This document shows, in pieces, positions 1 to 12,083 of a stretch of DNA of 64,000 nt. The position numbers and the translations under genes are program-made. This DNA comes from Stereocaulon alpinum (taxonomy: Eukaryota; Ascomycota; Lecanoromycetes; Lecanorales; Stereocaulaceae). The stretch is taken from positions 62,001-126,000 of the forward strand of contig JAEUBA010000052.1 in assembly GCA_018257865.1 (NCBI GenBank). Reading direction: 5' to 3'. How positions within the stretch are numbered: the stretch's first letter is position 1; the number at the start of each line of letters is the position of its first letter. A model generated the notes under the pieces. It had not been told where the DNA came from and did no database searches. It saw only the letters and a program-made list of their open reading frames with translations.

Positions 1-1129
1 GTGGTGGTTTGTGCATGTGTAGCATGTGCAGTCTGGGCGGAGTGGTGAGAGGGTGATTGCGTGGGTTGGAGACCACATGTCGATTCCCAATGGTAATTGT
101 GTAGAGAGATCGAGGTCTTTGGTAGCTGGGAAGGAGAAATCTAAGGCAATGCCAGCTTCTGTTGCTTCGGTGATGAAGGGGACGGTGAAGATGTCGATTC
201 CTAGAGCTATGGCGTCGAGTAGCTTATGCGGACTGCTCATTTCACCCAGCGATAAGCGAGGTAGATGCCTCAAAGTCTTCCCTATTGCATCGACTGACGC
301 TAGATCATAAAGCACTAAACCAGAGACCACATCACTTAATTCGTCTTCCAAAGCATCAATGTAGTAAGATTGCTGGTCCGCCTCGATAGGTAGGATTGGT
401 GCAAATAACGCCGTCCTAGGCGTGCCATTAGATTCGTCTCTCATTTCGTCTACCAATCCTTTCATCCAGGCAAGCGTCCTGTCGCCCATCTTATCGACTC
501 GTTTCACACCAGGCTTATGTCCGAACAGCACATCACCCATACCTAATACAATGTCCGGTCTCAACTTCTGAACCGCTTCCGCATAGTCGGTATATTCCAG
601 CATACTAAATCCGCGGGATGTGACTATCGATATAGCACTATGTGTACTTGAAGCCAGACATTGCAGGGGTGGAATACGTCGTGGACCGAGTATAAGTAGA
701 GCGGACCTCTGTAGAGCTATGAATTTTCGGAGAGGCGATTCGTGAGCCGCGGCGGGGAAGTTGAAGATTGGGGGGGGTTGGCCTTGATCGAATGCTTTCT
801 CTATGACTTGGGGGCTCCAGGAAGAGCTCGCTCGTTAGTAAGGCTCGGAAATCTAAGTATGACGAGAGTATTTTGGATTACTCACAATCTTCGAGGGCAG
901 TATACATAGCACCGATGTTTGTATTTGCTCTCATCATGTCTTGTGAGAGATGAGGCACAGCTCCGCGGGAGCTAACGGCCACATAGTGTGGGGTATTCAT
1001 TGGTACGCGGTCTTGGAAGGAGAGGCGGCCCAGGCGGGGCTCATCCTCATGGAGGCTGGAGCTCAGAAGCTCAAAGGACAGTAGGCTCGAGGGATGCCAT
1101 GATGAGGCATGGTTGTGGATAGCAGCCAT
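1..1129 (-). CDS. Queuine tRNA-ribosyltransferase accessory subunit 2 (QTRT2-like), C-terminus cut by window edge
   Basis: This is the non-catalytic partner of the eukaryotic tRNA-guanine transglycosylase, which exchanges queuine into the wobble position of GUN-anticodon tRNAs. Exon 1 (886-1129) encodes PRLGRLSFQDR and SSRGAVPHLSQD. An intron at 807-885 joins ALED to FIEK, and exon 2 runs off the left edge. Exon 2 shows the family core: TSRGFSMLEYTDYAEAV, LRPDIVLGMGDV and finally CTCYTCTNHH, the start of the Cys/His zinc site. The 3' splice site has to be CCAAG; the TAG and GAG alternatives just next to it give stop codons. The start at 1129 leaves about 17 extra residues before the conserved SFELLSSSL, so the true start may differ. 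The zinc-site end and the C-terminal helices lie outside the window. Confidence 0.88.
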
Positions 1130-1733
1130 TGCCCGGAGGCCGCTGCTACGCGCAAAGCGGCCAGCAATCGTGAAGATTGGCAGCTTCTGAGGGTCCTAGT
1201 TCAGTACCTACTGATGTTCGTAAATGTCATAGTAGATCTTTACGCTCATGATAGAGCCTTGTTGATACTTGAGGTAAACATTGGCGCTTAGGGCGCTTAG
1301 TTCGAGTGCTCTTGAGCAATTCCTCGATACTGAAATATTTACCTTTCCGTTCCCAGGAGAAATCCTAGATGATTAGCTACACAATTCTTTTCTTTTGCCA
1401 ATTGCCATGAATCATAGACTTTGGCATGCGTTCGATGATACAATAGTATGGAATAAATTCGTCTCAAGCATCAAGCCGCTATTCCTGAAACCGCGACTAA
1501 AGCATCAATTGAAGTCTCAGAGTTGTCACTCAAGACTGAGTACGCTTTGAACCCTGCGCTTAATGTACAAGACCCTGAGGTGTCATAGTCAATGCATCAA
1601 CTTCATATGGTTACGTATTTTGCGACGAAGAAGCGCTGAGTCGCAGTCTAGATGCCCACTCTTAATGATGGTATATGTCTAGACGCTTCCTCATTTCATT
1701 TACCAGTCGGAAGAATGCCGCCTAAAGGTCATA
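1130..1733. other. Intergenic, no gene seen
   Basis: This stretch separates the leftward QTRT2-like gene from the rightward secreted-protein gene and probably carries both promoters. I see no conserved reading frame, RNA gene or notable repeat in it. Confidence 0.5.
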
Positions 1734-2333
1734 ATGCTTCTTTACATACTCTTTATTACCCGTGTCTTCTTTCTAATACCTGCGATCCTTGAACGTTCAC
1801 CACTGTCTAAGGCATCAGAATTCCTGTCCTCTGCTCCCTCATTTTCCCCTACCACCCTTCCAGGGTTTTCAACACATACTTCCACATCCACGAATAGCAC
1901 TATCCTCACAGCTCAGCCAGACTGTTTCAATCAACTTGGTCCCCCTTTTCCCGCTCTGAGGGAGATATTCATAGAAGACTGCTATGTCGTCCTCTTCGAA
2001 ATTCTGCGCTTCGAATCTGCGACGAATCCCGTTTTATGGGAACGGCGAGTGAGCAACTTCCCCATCTTCGATACTCATGGGACCTGCGCTGTCGGCCTCT
2101 ACGCCAAATACTCAAGCTCGAAGGATGTTTTTGCGGCGGTTACTATTGCGCAAAGGGCGGCTATAATTATGGAATACTGTGTGAGATTGCGGGCCCAGCC
2201 GTTGAGGCTTGGTGGAAAGACTGATATTGGGCCTCGCGGTGAGTTTTACGTTGCAATTTATGGACGGGGCGCGATTGCCGGTGGAGGACTGGGCGTACCT
2301 GATCTTGGGGCGAACAGGACGGCTGTTGCTTGA
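1734..2333 (+). CDS. Small secreted cysteine-containing protein, unknown function
   Basis: This is an intronless 199-residue frame. It opens with a strongly hydrophobic leader (MLLYILFITRVFFLIPAIL), followed by a Ser/Thr-rich spacer. The mature part holds four cysteines in the contexts QPDCFNQL, IEDCYVVL, HGTCAVGL and MEYCVRL. It also has an NPVLWERR segment and a late GGKTDIGPRGEFYVAIYGRG block. This layout matches a widespread family of fungal small secreted proteins that, to my knowledge, has no assigned function. It stands alone in a gene-poor stretch. Secretion is inferred from the leader; a host-interaction role would be speculation. The first Met was chosen because it begins the leader. 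Confidence 0.68.
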   Translation: MLLYILFITRVFFLIPAILERSPLSKASEFLSSAPSFSPTTLPGFSTHTSTSTNSTILTAQPDCFNQLGPPFPALREIFIEDCYVVLFEILRFESATNPVLWERRVSNFPIFDTHGTCAVGLYAKYSSSKDVFAAVTIAQRAAIIMEYCVRLRAQPLRLGGKTDIGPRGEFYVAIYGRGAIAGGGLGVPDLGANRTAVA

Positions 2334-3875
2334 TGTGCACATACACACCTCAGTGGATGCTGCGGCTTTAGCGAAGGGCAAGGTGGTGAAAACATGTTGA
2401 TGAGTTTTGCAATCTCCACCCAAAAATGGAGGACGGGGATAATGGCGTGGTGCTAGATCTCCAGGACTAGGACCGTATTGTTTCATCAGTTTTATAAGCA
2501 AGAGCCTTGCCCGCTTCGCTCTGGTATGTATGTCTGAACGAGACTAAGTATACCTGGAAGATTGGACCATCTCAAGACCGAAGCCGGATTCCACGATTTC
2601 GCACGAGCCTTCACGGGTCGAAGATCCTGCATCAGAATAGCCTAGAGCCGCCAGATGCGCGACGTCTCTCTCGACCAACACCTAGCTGGCTAAATGCGCG
2701 ATTGGTCCTGCGCTCATTGCATCGAACAACAAGTACGCTAACGCCTTTCCCAAACTCATCACAAGGAACGAGCGTATCGTCGACGCAGCGCCACTTACCA
2801 TTTCTCTTATAGGAGAAACCATACACATCCCAATCTTCTATGACGCTGATACTTTTCCTCAGCTTTACCTTTAGCATCCTTGCTCCCATGATTCCATCTA
2901 TCTCACCTTGTATCACTCCATTCCTCCCCTAGCTCCTTCAACCCCCCCATACCTTTTTTGCTGACCAATCTCAAGCGCACGATGTGTTTTCCACAATGGG
3001 TGTAGTGCATGCAGCTACCATGGTTGGGAAGTTGTATAAGTGAGGCACTTTTCGTCCACGTATCCGCCGTTCAGATCGTAGTACCAAATGCTCTCCTTCG
3101 TATTCATATTCTCTTCCTTGTCCCTCACCGCAAGGTGCAACCTGGTGAGTACGAAACGTATTGGTAATACTCCGTATTCTTGAAGGCATAATGACACGAC
3201 CACCAGGATTACATCTCTAAGGCAACCCCAACCCCATCTCCAACACCCAACCCGACCTCAGCCTTTAACCCCGCCATCCAAACCCCTTCAATATCATAAC
3301 CATAACCACCCCAACCCCATCTCCTAAACCACACCCATGCCAACTCAAATGGCATCATCGTAGGCACTCGAACCAGTAAAAGCCACCGCTAAACCCCCGT
3401 AACTCCGAACCGGAAACGCTGCTCTGTGAGGATGCCAAAACCTGCAGGGGGTCCGCATATGATGGAAGTAAGTACGAGTGGCGGTACTTCTTGTGGATTG
3501 GATGAAGGCCGAGGTTATGTAGAGAGTGCGGAAGGGGGGTTGGGCTGTTGGAGAGGGGGTGTGGGGAGATGGTGGTTTTTGATTGGGAGGGGGTGGTGTG
3601 TTAGTGATCCGCAGGCTCCGCAAACTAGGCCGTATAGATGCTCCCTACTCATGAGGCGATGGTGAGCAGGGCCTAGAGAGGTAGCGTGTCTAATGCATGT
3701 ATTCATGATGTATCTATTTCCTCACGAAGAAGTGTATCCTAAAAATTCCGAAACAAAATAATATGTACAGAAAAAGGTACCGCTCAAAAACCGGCGACCA
3801 TCAAGGCCCTATCTCAGACTCGCTACTTGGCTTGCCGCATCTGCATGTATGCATGAAGAAACCGAAATCAACAGA
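2334..3875. other. Gene-poor interval with weak minus-strand coding fragments and a G-rich tract
   Basis: No complete gene is supported. On the minus strand there are short fragments that look faintly protein-like (about 3015-3200, ESIWYYDLNGGYVDEKCLTY; about 2740-2900, YGFSYKRNGKWRCVDDT). They sit in different frames and I could not join them with plausible introns, so a broken or unrecognised small gene is possible. The plus strand at about 3526-3597 is very G-rich, with several runs of four to six G. Confidence 0.35.
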
Positions 3876-5120
3876 TCAGACACCATCCTTGAAATCACGA
3901 ACCAACCGGTGGCCATGAGCTCTCGCCTTGTGTGCGTGTCTTTTGAGATGGCTGTGGCTATGCGGCAAAAGACTTGGTGCGTTTGGAGCCCTTTCTCCGA
4001 GGACCTGTGCGAGAGATCTCTTCTTCTTCGAAGCCACATTCTTGCTCTTCCCCTGGCGTTCAGGCGCATCTTTGCATCCTTGGTCTGCGGTACCGATGCA
4101 GCATGTGATCTCCGGCGTTCCAGTGTCGCCGTTGTTTGCAATGTTGTCGTTGGGGAATGTGTACGCGGCTCCTTGACATGGTAGGAACCAGGGGACTGAT
4201 GGTCCATCTGCGACGCCTTGCATGGGGTTGAGACAAACATCTTTCTCGCCGACACCGTCAGCGCAGGCTCCGCTTACGGACCAGAGATCGATGTTGCAGC
4301 CTGTGACTGCCTTGCCTTTGGCTGAGCAGGTGATGGGAACGGAGTAGCCGTCAACGTAGCTGACGTCGATGTCGTTGGCGCCGGTGGTGCTGCCTTCAAT
4401 CTTGCTGTCTGCAGCGTTAATGGTTTTGCCTACGTAGATGCGTCCTGCCCAGCCTGTGGGGTAGACGACCGTGGTTGATGTACCGAGAGGAGCTTCTTGT
4501 GGATTGCCGATGGGGCCTGGAGAGCCAGCGTTGTCCATATAAGAGATTGATAGTGGAGCAGGCCAGTTATTTTGAATGACTATTGTCATGACGCCTTGGC
4601 CGAGGCCAGCCGGGGGTTGTGGTGCTGGAGTGATAGCTGTAGGGGCTTGGGTTGCGGTGGGGAGGGTCTGACCTTGTGCAGATTCCTGGGCGAGTTGATC
4701 GTGGGGGACGTGGGCCGGAGTGCCTGCTGGACCTGATGCTGAGGGTACAGTGGGGCTGGGGAGGGCGGTGCCGGCAGGTGGTGGTGATTGTTGGACCAAT
4801 CTTTCTACTGGCGCACCTTGGCCGGGTCCTGGAGCGGCTGCTGGCACTGGCACTGGCACTGGAGCTGGAGCTGGAGCTGGAGCTGGAGCTGGAGCTGGAG
4901 CTGGAGCTGGAGCTGGAGCTGGAGCTGGAGCTGGAGCTGGAGCTGGAGCTGGAGCTGGAGCTGGAGCTGGAGCTGGGGTGGGTTTTGGGATGTAGGGTAT
5001 CTCTACACCATTTGATATCCAGACTGAGACCGGTATGATCGTGGTGACTGTGACAACTGCCATTTGTCCCGGGGCTGCAAGGGCAAGGAGCAAAGCAGTG
5101 ACATGGTAACCGGGCTTCAT
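3876..5120 (-). CDS. Secreted thaumatin-like (CetA-type) protein with alanine-proline repeat linker
   Basis: This is a single-exon protein of 414 residues. The start at 5120 (MKPGYHV) begins a signal-like hydrophobic leader; an upstream in-frame Met is less likely. A run of about 20 Ala-Pro dipeptides follows, encoded by 19 perfect hexanucleotide copies, and then a Pro/Ala/Gln-rich spacer. The folded domain starts at VMTIVIQNNWPAPLSISYMD. It continues through GWAGRIYVGKTINAADSKIE, DIDVSYVDGYSVPITCSAKG and GCNIDLWSVSGAC, a pattern of fungal thaumatin-like proteins related to Aspergillus CetA. Later Cys pairs (PCQGAAY, ITCCIGTADQGC) support an extracellular disulphide-rich fold. The tail is basic and His-rich (HSHSHLKRHAHKARAHGH). 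A wall or extracellular role is inferred from the family; no activity can be read from the sequence. Confidence 0.8.
   Translation of the reverse strand: MKPGYHVTALLLALAAPGQMAVVTVTTIIPVSVWISNGVEIPYIPKPTPAPAPAPAPAPAPAPAPAPAPAPAPAPAPAPAPAPAPAPVPVPVPAAAPGPGQGAPVERLVQQSPPPAGTALPSPTVPSASGPAGTPAHVPHDQLAQESAQGQTLPTATQAPTAITPAPQPPAGLGQGVMTIVIQNNWPAPLSISYMDNAGSPGPIGNPQEAPLGTSTTVVYPTGWAGRIYVGKTINAADSKIEGSTTGANDIDVSYVDGYSVPITCSAKGKAVTGCNIDLWSVSGACADGVGEKDVCLNPMQGVADGPSVPWFLPCQGAAYTFPNDNIANNGDTGTPEITCCIGTADQGCKDAPERQGKSKNVASKKKRSLAQVLGERAPNAPSLLPHSHSHLKRHAHKARAHGHRLVRDFKDGV
4843..4974. repeat. Hexanucleotide tandem repeat coding for Ala-Pro
   Basis: Three GGCACT units are followed by 19 perfect GGAGCT units on the plus strand. 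They encode an (Ala-Pro)n linker on the minus strand within the thaumatin-like gene. The unit is a multiple of three, so copy-number change would alter linker length without breaking the frame. Confidence 0.97.
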
Positions 5121-5147
5121 TCTGAAATGTATGTTCGAGATATTCAC

Positions 5148-6853
5148 TCAGATTGGTACGAGCCAGAGGATGTGTAAGTAGGCCAAGCGTCAAGCTTAAA
5201 GGCCAAAGAATCAAGAGTCGGAAGATGTGAGCGAGCGTCAAGCTGCGAAAGAGTGTCTGTAAGTGAGGAAAGCGTCAAGCTTTGGAAGGAAGGGCGTGTT
5301 CAAAGGAGTGTGGGTTAAAGAAAAGAGCAGCGACACCAAAGGAATGTGTTGGATGCAAGAAAAAGAGTAAAGGTGCAAGAAATAATCTATGAGGGTATAT
5401 GGATAGAGATTATAACCAACTTGGGCGGAAGGCATTAATAAAGGAAGGAAGAGGTGAATGTTTCATACAAGGATTAGCATGCTTTCGCCCACGAAGTTTT
5501 GCATGAAACTCTGTTCGACACTGGACCAACCTATGATTGGACTTAGCTTCCGAGCGTTGTGCAACATGTCCCACCAAGGACCGGGACTATAATAAGGAGT
5601 AAGATCTTTTAAGCGCTCTTCGAGGTCAAGTGATCAGAGGCCAGTTCAAGTATAAGAAATCAACAGAGGTGTTACAGCTCTAGATAGGTGGGCTGAGAAC
5701 AAGAGGAGCTCAGCTGTCCTATCAGGACTAATTGCTGATACGTAGTTGGCGATTCGAGGGGGGATGTGAATGTCAGGAGATCCAACGGGCGGTGCCTGAA
5801 GATGCTACCTCCACCTTAATTTACTTATCCCACGTCTCAGAGGCGATTCCCATTGTTCGTGGTATGGCTGGCTGTGTTTGGAGAGGGTATCCCTCTTCTT
5901 CCCCGCTCTGGGCGCAATTTCCGTCAATGGTTTCACTCAAATGATAGGAGTCGTTGATAGACCAACGAGACCCTCATTTAGCCCCTGAGCGGCTACACTA
6001 GGAGAGATGAGGTATGGTGCTCGAGATGGCGCCCGGAGATGGGCCAACCGCGTACCTGACAGGCTGACAGTGGCGCCGGAGCTCCTTACAACAAAAGGTA
6101 CCACAGTACTTAATTTGACAGGTAACGTTATGGTCTCGTTGATCAGGTTGAGCGGTTGCTTCCATCGTCCGTTAATCGTCCTCGCATTAACGAGCTACTT
6201 GTGCCAACTCCGCCGCTGCGTTGACAACAAGACTACCTGTCGGTGCTTATGTGGGTGCCGTTGGCCAAGCGCTCAATTATGAGGTCGCCAGCCGGAGCGT
6301 TGGAGCTTAAAAATGCTCGGCCCATCTTCGATCTTGGTCGACTTGAAGCCAGATCTTACATCAAATGCCAAAGGTGAGAGGTCGGTCGTTCGATTAACGC
6401 AGCTATACCTATCTCTCTCAGAATCTTTGATTATTGACTATTCCCAGCAAGAGGTTGAAAGAAGGTAGAGACAGGCCTGACAGGTTCCCATTTTCTAGTG
6501 GAAGGCTGTTGGCAAATTCGTCTTGCTTACTCATCCGAGAGGCCTCAGGTCAATCCCAATTTTCAGGAGCCCTACTGCCATCAATTTGAGCTTCTCATAA
6601 ATCTGTACTATAAGTCGATAGCCGTCTCGTACATGTTCTTCCTCTTCTTAAATATATCTCCATCGGTCGCTTCAAGAGACCTGCCATTTCCGCCATTGAG
6701 TGCTGGTGCATCTCCAATATTGGCCAAGTGTCAGATACGAGCCTTATCTGAAATTCTGTTCGACGGATCTTGATCTGGGTGCAATGGTTCCACAATGATA
6801 CTGGATGCGGTTGTTGTGCATCTAACGCCCTCGAGCTCTCCTTTCAGCATACC
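5148..6853. other. Gene-poor interval, nothing recognised
   Basis: Only short frames on both strands, none with recognisable protein character. The interval lies between the divergent thaumatin-like and PQ-loop genes, so both promoters must be at its ends. A CT/GA-biased stretch around 5240-5440 probably belongs to the upstream region of the thaumatin-like gene. Confidence 0.5.
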
Positions 6854-7752
6854 ATGGCTTTCATTGGAGCCTTGATTTCCTCATTCGCACCCATCTTGTA
6901 CGGTGCCTCTTCTTGCCAACTACCTACACAACTCACAGCTAATCTCTACCGTCCAGTCTCATTCTTTCACCGTTGACCTCCTATACCGATCAGATTCTCG
7001 CCATCAACCGTACCCGCACCTCTGCCGGCTTCTCTCTCGACATTCCCCTCATCATGCTGACAGCATCTATCCTCAAGATATTTTACTGGCCTGGGGCCCA
7101 ATATGACCTTGCTCTTCTCATACAAGCCATCATAATGGTAGCTGTACAGATTGTGCTTCTGAAGGTAGCATTGAACAACCGGCCTCCATGGAGGGGAGAG
7201 GGCCCTTTCAAGAGCATGGACCAGGGCAGACCATTCAATTTCTGGAGATGGAAGTCACAGCGGCTGTAAGTATACTCGATTACACAGTGCGCCACAAGTA
7301 GGGGCATTCCTCCAAGTTCGAGGCGTGGTGACAAGCACGATTTCTTGCTGACGTTTGGATAAATCAGATATTGGGAGTATCTTCTTGGACTCACCCTCAC
7401 CCTGCTCGCCCTCCATACCCTCCTTCGCCCGACCAGCTCTTCTATATACACTCAGGCAATCGGATGCATTGGTCTCGCCATCGAAGCTATACTTCCACTC
7501 CCACAAATATTCGCCAACCAACGTGCACAATCCTGCAAAGGGTTTCGCGTGTCTGTGCTTGCAAATTGGTTGTTGGGTGACGCGATGAAAATGGGCTTTT
7601 TCTTCGTGTCCGAATCCGGAAAAGTGCCTTGGGCTTTCAAGTTGTGCGGCATATTCCAAGCATGTTGTGATGCAGGTTTAGGGCTGCAGTGGTGGATATA
7701 TGGGGATGGTCAGGAGGATAGGGGCCGAAAAGATATGCTGGAAAAGCCGTAA
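6854..7752 (+). CDS. PQ-loop repeat membrane protein (Any1/SLC66A2-like)
   Basis: Three exons (6854-6897, 6957-7265, 7368-7752) join exactly to 245 residues. Two PQ-loop modules are visible. The first is LSPLTSYTDQI followed by RTRTSAGFSLDIPLIML; the second is ILPLPQIFANQRAQSCKGFRV. Several hydrophobic helices are present, and the C-terminal segment contains WLLGDAMKMGFFFV and CCDAGLGLQWWIYGD. This arrangement matches the Any1/Cfs1 (yeast) and SLC66A2/PQLC1 (animal) branch. In yeast those proteins sit in Golgi/endosomal membranes and antagonise phospholipid flippase function. Introns are 59 and 102 nt with CAG acceptors, and the first uses a GTACGG donor. A transport or lipid-asymmetry role is from the family. 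Confidence 0.88.
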
Positions 7753-9918
7753 AGTTCCTTTGATGTTCAATCGATCCAATTCCGCGACTTTACCAGTCAG
7801 CTCTTCGCCAACGGCAGCCTTCGCCAAACGATATAACGAACCCACCTGGCCCCAGCAAGTTAGGAACAACGCTTGGGCAAGCTTGCTTGCTTGCTACGAA
7901 AACACATGCTACAGACCGAATTGTGCATCTACATCGTACTTTGTGGGATACAATCTCTGAGTTTCTCATCAATGCGTACAACATCACTCGTGCAGAAAGT
8001 CGAACCCTGACGGCAATGCTTAACGCTGGGGCAGGTACAGAGCTACTAATATAGACTAACGTGCCGAATATGTCGAATAATTCGTATGTTGAGGTCTCCC
8101 AACCTGGTTGATAAAAGATATTCACCCCGTCACGTCGGCCTCTTGGGCCCTAGGGTGACCGTTCGATGAAAAAGGTTGATCCCACAGTTTCTGGTGGATT
8201 CGACGATGGAGGCATTCTTCTAGTGACAATGTCACTAGCGACTTATAAGGCAACCGCAACTTGTTCATTCACAGCCTGAGCTAAGCATTTAGCATGGGCT
8301 GTTGTATTGATCAAAGTGTGCGAGACGTGTCAGCCGCCAATTACTGAAGGTGTATTGAAGCTGCATTTTTATCAGGCCCTGTATATCTGCCTTATAACGT
8401 CAAGTTGCCAATGGTGATTGTCAAGTCTCGAGAACACAGCTACATAGAGAGTTCCGATCTTTACCACAAGCTCGGCGTCCAGCAGACTATCCAAAACACT
8501 GAAAGGTTCAGCCTTATTTTTGGCCCCGCGCTGATAGCTCGATTTGTGGGCCTTTTTAGTACTTAATCTCAGTCTACGGATCATCGATCACGATTCGTAT
8601 TATTCGCTAATTGAATTGCAAACCAGCGACGACGCTGATAGCAGCTTTATTTCGCACCTTGCGGAACTTTTCATTTTCATTTGGAACGTATTGGATGTCA
8701 GTACGGAGATCGACACCAAAACACTTGAATCGCACTAGAGATTCTAGTGTGCCAAGGCAGAAGCTTTACCTTATCCCTAGCTCTCTTTGGCGCCCCTGGA
8801 GAGGTGCTGCAAGCGATAGCGAATAGCGGGCTTATCAGGCTAAACACACCCACCAAGCTATCTTGTTGGGTAGCGCCCACTCAGAGCGGCCCCTACCATG
8901 GATATCCTTCTGCCTTATAGGCCTGTGGGTACGGGGCGCTCTGAGCTAGCACTAGGGCTTCCGCCCGCTGTACCAAAATCTCCAGCGCGATTCAAGACTT
9001 TTGGTGTCGATCTCATTATCTACACCGTTCATTTCTGTGAGCTCATACATCATAGTATTGTCGGTCCTTTTATGATTGCAGGTTATCATTTGTCAGATAT
9101 GATCGCCGCAAACAACCCGAATCACCTGGTAGCCCAAAAGGCCATCATAGGCTGCCTCGTCAGGTACACAAAAAAAATTATGCTACCCTAGGCCACGGAG
9201 GCCGGAGGCGCCTGAAGATCTGCGGATTCTTAGGCGCTGATAACATTCTACTGTAAGGGCTCGCTTAGGGGCGCCCCTCTTTCCGGAAAAACGTGATCTT
9301 TGTTGTGTAACTGACGAGACTGACACGCCGGCGACGAAAGGATCCGTTCGCCAAGATTTATCACAGCAACCAACAACTTGCCTATCACAAATTATTCGAA
9401 GAAAATGCCAGCTTGGCAATTGTAAGAGCTTGAACAATTCTACAAGTATCGTACCAAATGAAAGGTCTTCGAGATCGTTATATCAAGTGTTGCTGCGGTG
9501 CGCAGGCCATCGGGCACAACATTGCTGGCTCTATATTTGATAGTTTTGATCACCTTTACCCGTACAACGCCTCATCGAATCTTGTGGGTGGAAGATGCTA
9601 AGGCTTCCTGTAGGCACAAGTGGGTATGGTAGATGGCCATGCTGGCAACCTCAAATGAGTCCATCTGTCCCGAATTCAAGATAGTTTGGCAGGTCACATG
9701 CTTCGTTCTTCTCTTACTATATCTACAAATATCAATATTGCTTCCGCCACGAAATCTATTGCTTTCTATAACGACGATGCCTACCAAGACCTCTTCATTA
9801 CGGTGCGAACGGATAACCCAAGCCCGGAACGGTACTTGCGGTGGACTCAACGGCATCAAAAGCACCGTCCCAACTTACATCGATACTCACCGCTACGGCA
9901 TTCTCCAATTGTGTCTGA
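7753..9918. other. Gene-poor interval, nothing recognised
   Basis: Contains only short overlapping frames without recognisable motifs. Short GC-rich palindromic words (for example gggcgccc near 9270) interrupt otherwise AT-leaning sequence. This may be old repeat debris, but I cannot identify an element. Confidence 0.45.
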
Positions 9919-10619
9919 TTGGTGTTGAAGCGTAACTTGACTGACAAGAGAACGCAGCTAGTGACAATTTACTCGGATGTTGATTGCTCGAATAATTTTA
10001 AAGTCATAACGGTCAACACATGTACCTTCATGACAGCTGGCTCCTTCAGTGTGGACTGCGACCATAACGGCACTATCGACAATTATACCACCATCTCAGC
10101 AACCTCTAGCCTGATCGCGACACATTCACCATTACCGATTCTGTTAACCTCCTCGACTCTAACATCGAAACAAGAACCACCGCCGCTGTGCAATCTTCTA
10201 CCCAATCTCTTACCCTATCTTCAAAGACTGATTCCTCATTGACCGGACTCAGCACACCGCTGTCAACGGAACCTTCGTCTTTCTCTACTACGACTTTCCC
10301 ATTCTCTCAAACCCTGAGCTTGTTGTCAACAGAATTTCGGTCTACTTCCTCCTTTCCTCCTTCTTCCTCGACTCCATCATCCTCCTCCTCGCAGGTGATA
10401 AACAATAACAGTAATAGTGGAGGATCGGACAAGAACAAAATCCTCGAGATTGTCGTACCCATTGTCGCAGTCATTGTCATTGTGTTGCTGTTCTTTGCAG
10501 GGTGGAAGCTACACAGCTGTGTCGATGGCCAGACTGAACTTCAGATTTGGAGACTCCCTAGACCTCCCCCAATTACAATAGCCCACCAATTACCCTCGGC
10601 TTCCCGGACCCACGAATGA
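9919..10619 (+). pseudogene. Mid2-like single-pass surface protein, frame interrupted (possible pseudogene or unrecognised intron)
   Basis: One frame (9919-10242) carries an extracellular-type Cys module: VTIYSDVDCSNNF, then VNTCTFMTAGSFSVDC and an N-glycosylation-like NGT. A second frame (to 10619) carries a Ser/Thr-rich stalk, a strong transmembrane helix (EIVVPIVAVIVIVLLFFAGW) and a short cytoplasmic tail. Together they have the layout of fungal Mid2/WSC-like surface proteins. The two frames do not connect. Reading frame 3 has a TAG just before the stalk, and no GT-AG intron that I tried restores phase. Upstream, a frame with NGTCGGLNG may be an earlier exon. Either an intron escaped me or the gene is broken by an indel. 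Confidence 0.45.
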
Positions 10620-12083
10620 CGACTAAGTGGAACAGCTCGTCTCAGGTCTAATCTATGCTCCCGTCATTAAGACCTCCTATTCGCTTCTGAAGATAGCAAA
10701 GACTCCTAGTTGGCTTATAGGGGTAGCCAAGCCAAGCTAGGAACCCTTGAAGCATGCTGAGCGCATACGCCGTAAGCGATCTGAGGAACATACAATGGCC
10801 CAAACAGTATCTCCTTACTTAGTCGGACTCGCGAGTTGAGGCCCAGACACAAGCATGGCGTAGTGTCGCTCTATTAACGAAGCACGTTGCCTTCTAGCAA
10901 ATTATGACTCGCTGACCCGCCAGGCTATGTCACACCATGCTCTTTCACGACACGTAATGGTCTGGCAAGAGCAGGCAGCCCCCAGCACAAGGTAGCAACG
11001 AGGTAGGGGGTACGCAGTCCCAATCAATAGGCGACCAACAGAGCGGCGCATAGCCTGCTTGAATGCTACTGTATTATGAGGGCCATTATGAAATTCAGTC
11101 TCACAGTCGCGGTGTTGGCCTGGTTGGAGATGACATAGACGCCCAATGGCAGTGCCCAACATAAGTCTTCCCACGCAACGTGATACCTTTAGTATTAGCT
11201 ATCGCTACGCTCAGCAATATTGACGCTAGGGTTAGGAATTAGCGGCCGTTGCTCTTCAAGATCTAGGCTGCAGCTGCAAATCCATCAACTTGTATGCTTG
11301 CATTTAGTATATGGCAATCCAGGAAGAAAACTCCACTGGATATGGAACGAACAATCCTCTTCTCACACTACCATTGTTCTATAACCTTATTGTCTTTATC
11401 CGTCGATCCTGGGTCTGGGCTTTGTGTCGCATTTGGCCTTCTGACTGGTCAAGTCTAGCAAGGGAGATTCCGCCCCATTGCAGGAAGGCCGGTTAAGTTT
11501 GACTTATCGTTTTCAAAGCTACCATAAAGACATTAATACGATACTATCTGCGCCGCACGATTGCTCAATGCCGTTCACCGACGCTTATATTGATATGTAC
11601 AAGATCACATCAGATAGGTTGTTTGTGATATCGAGCCAGGGCCTTTCCGTTGGAACTACGGTCTGGATTGCCTCTCTTTGGTACAACGAAGGTTCAACTT
11701 AGGCCATGGATCTAGAAGATGCCACAGGTTATGGAGCTATCCCGGGACCTCAACAATTTGGCTGCCGCAGAATACTGTTGGTGACGCAGCTTCACGAAAT
11801 CATCCAACAGTATGCTCCTGCAAATGAACCTCGTTGAATGGAAACAAAGGCGCCGAGTCGACTGGGCTGATGCACCTTCTTCAGGTATGTTATCAAGGAA
11901 CTGTCTCCTCTTCTTGTTCCATTACCATTTCTGAGGGTCTGTCCGTCTGTCAAGTCTGCCCCCCCTGAACTTCGTATCAAGTACAGCTCCTGAAGCAATC
12001 TTTCTTCGATCGAAGTTTATTGCTTCTCCCTCTACTTAATCCATTCCTCCATTATGGCCCTCTAATATTGATACAAGCTCAAG
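10620..12083. other. Gene-poor interval, nothing recognised
   Basis: Short frames only. No domain, RNA gene or tandem repeat was recognised. Confidence 0.5.

Noticed and set aside
4567..5241. Long frames of Ser, Leu-Glu, Gly-Ala or Trp-Ser across the hexamer repeat
   Set aside because: They are other-frame readings of the GGAGCT array. Only the minus-strand Ala-Pro frame has a signal peptide and a folded domain.
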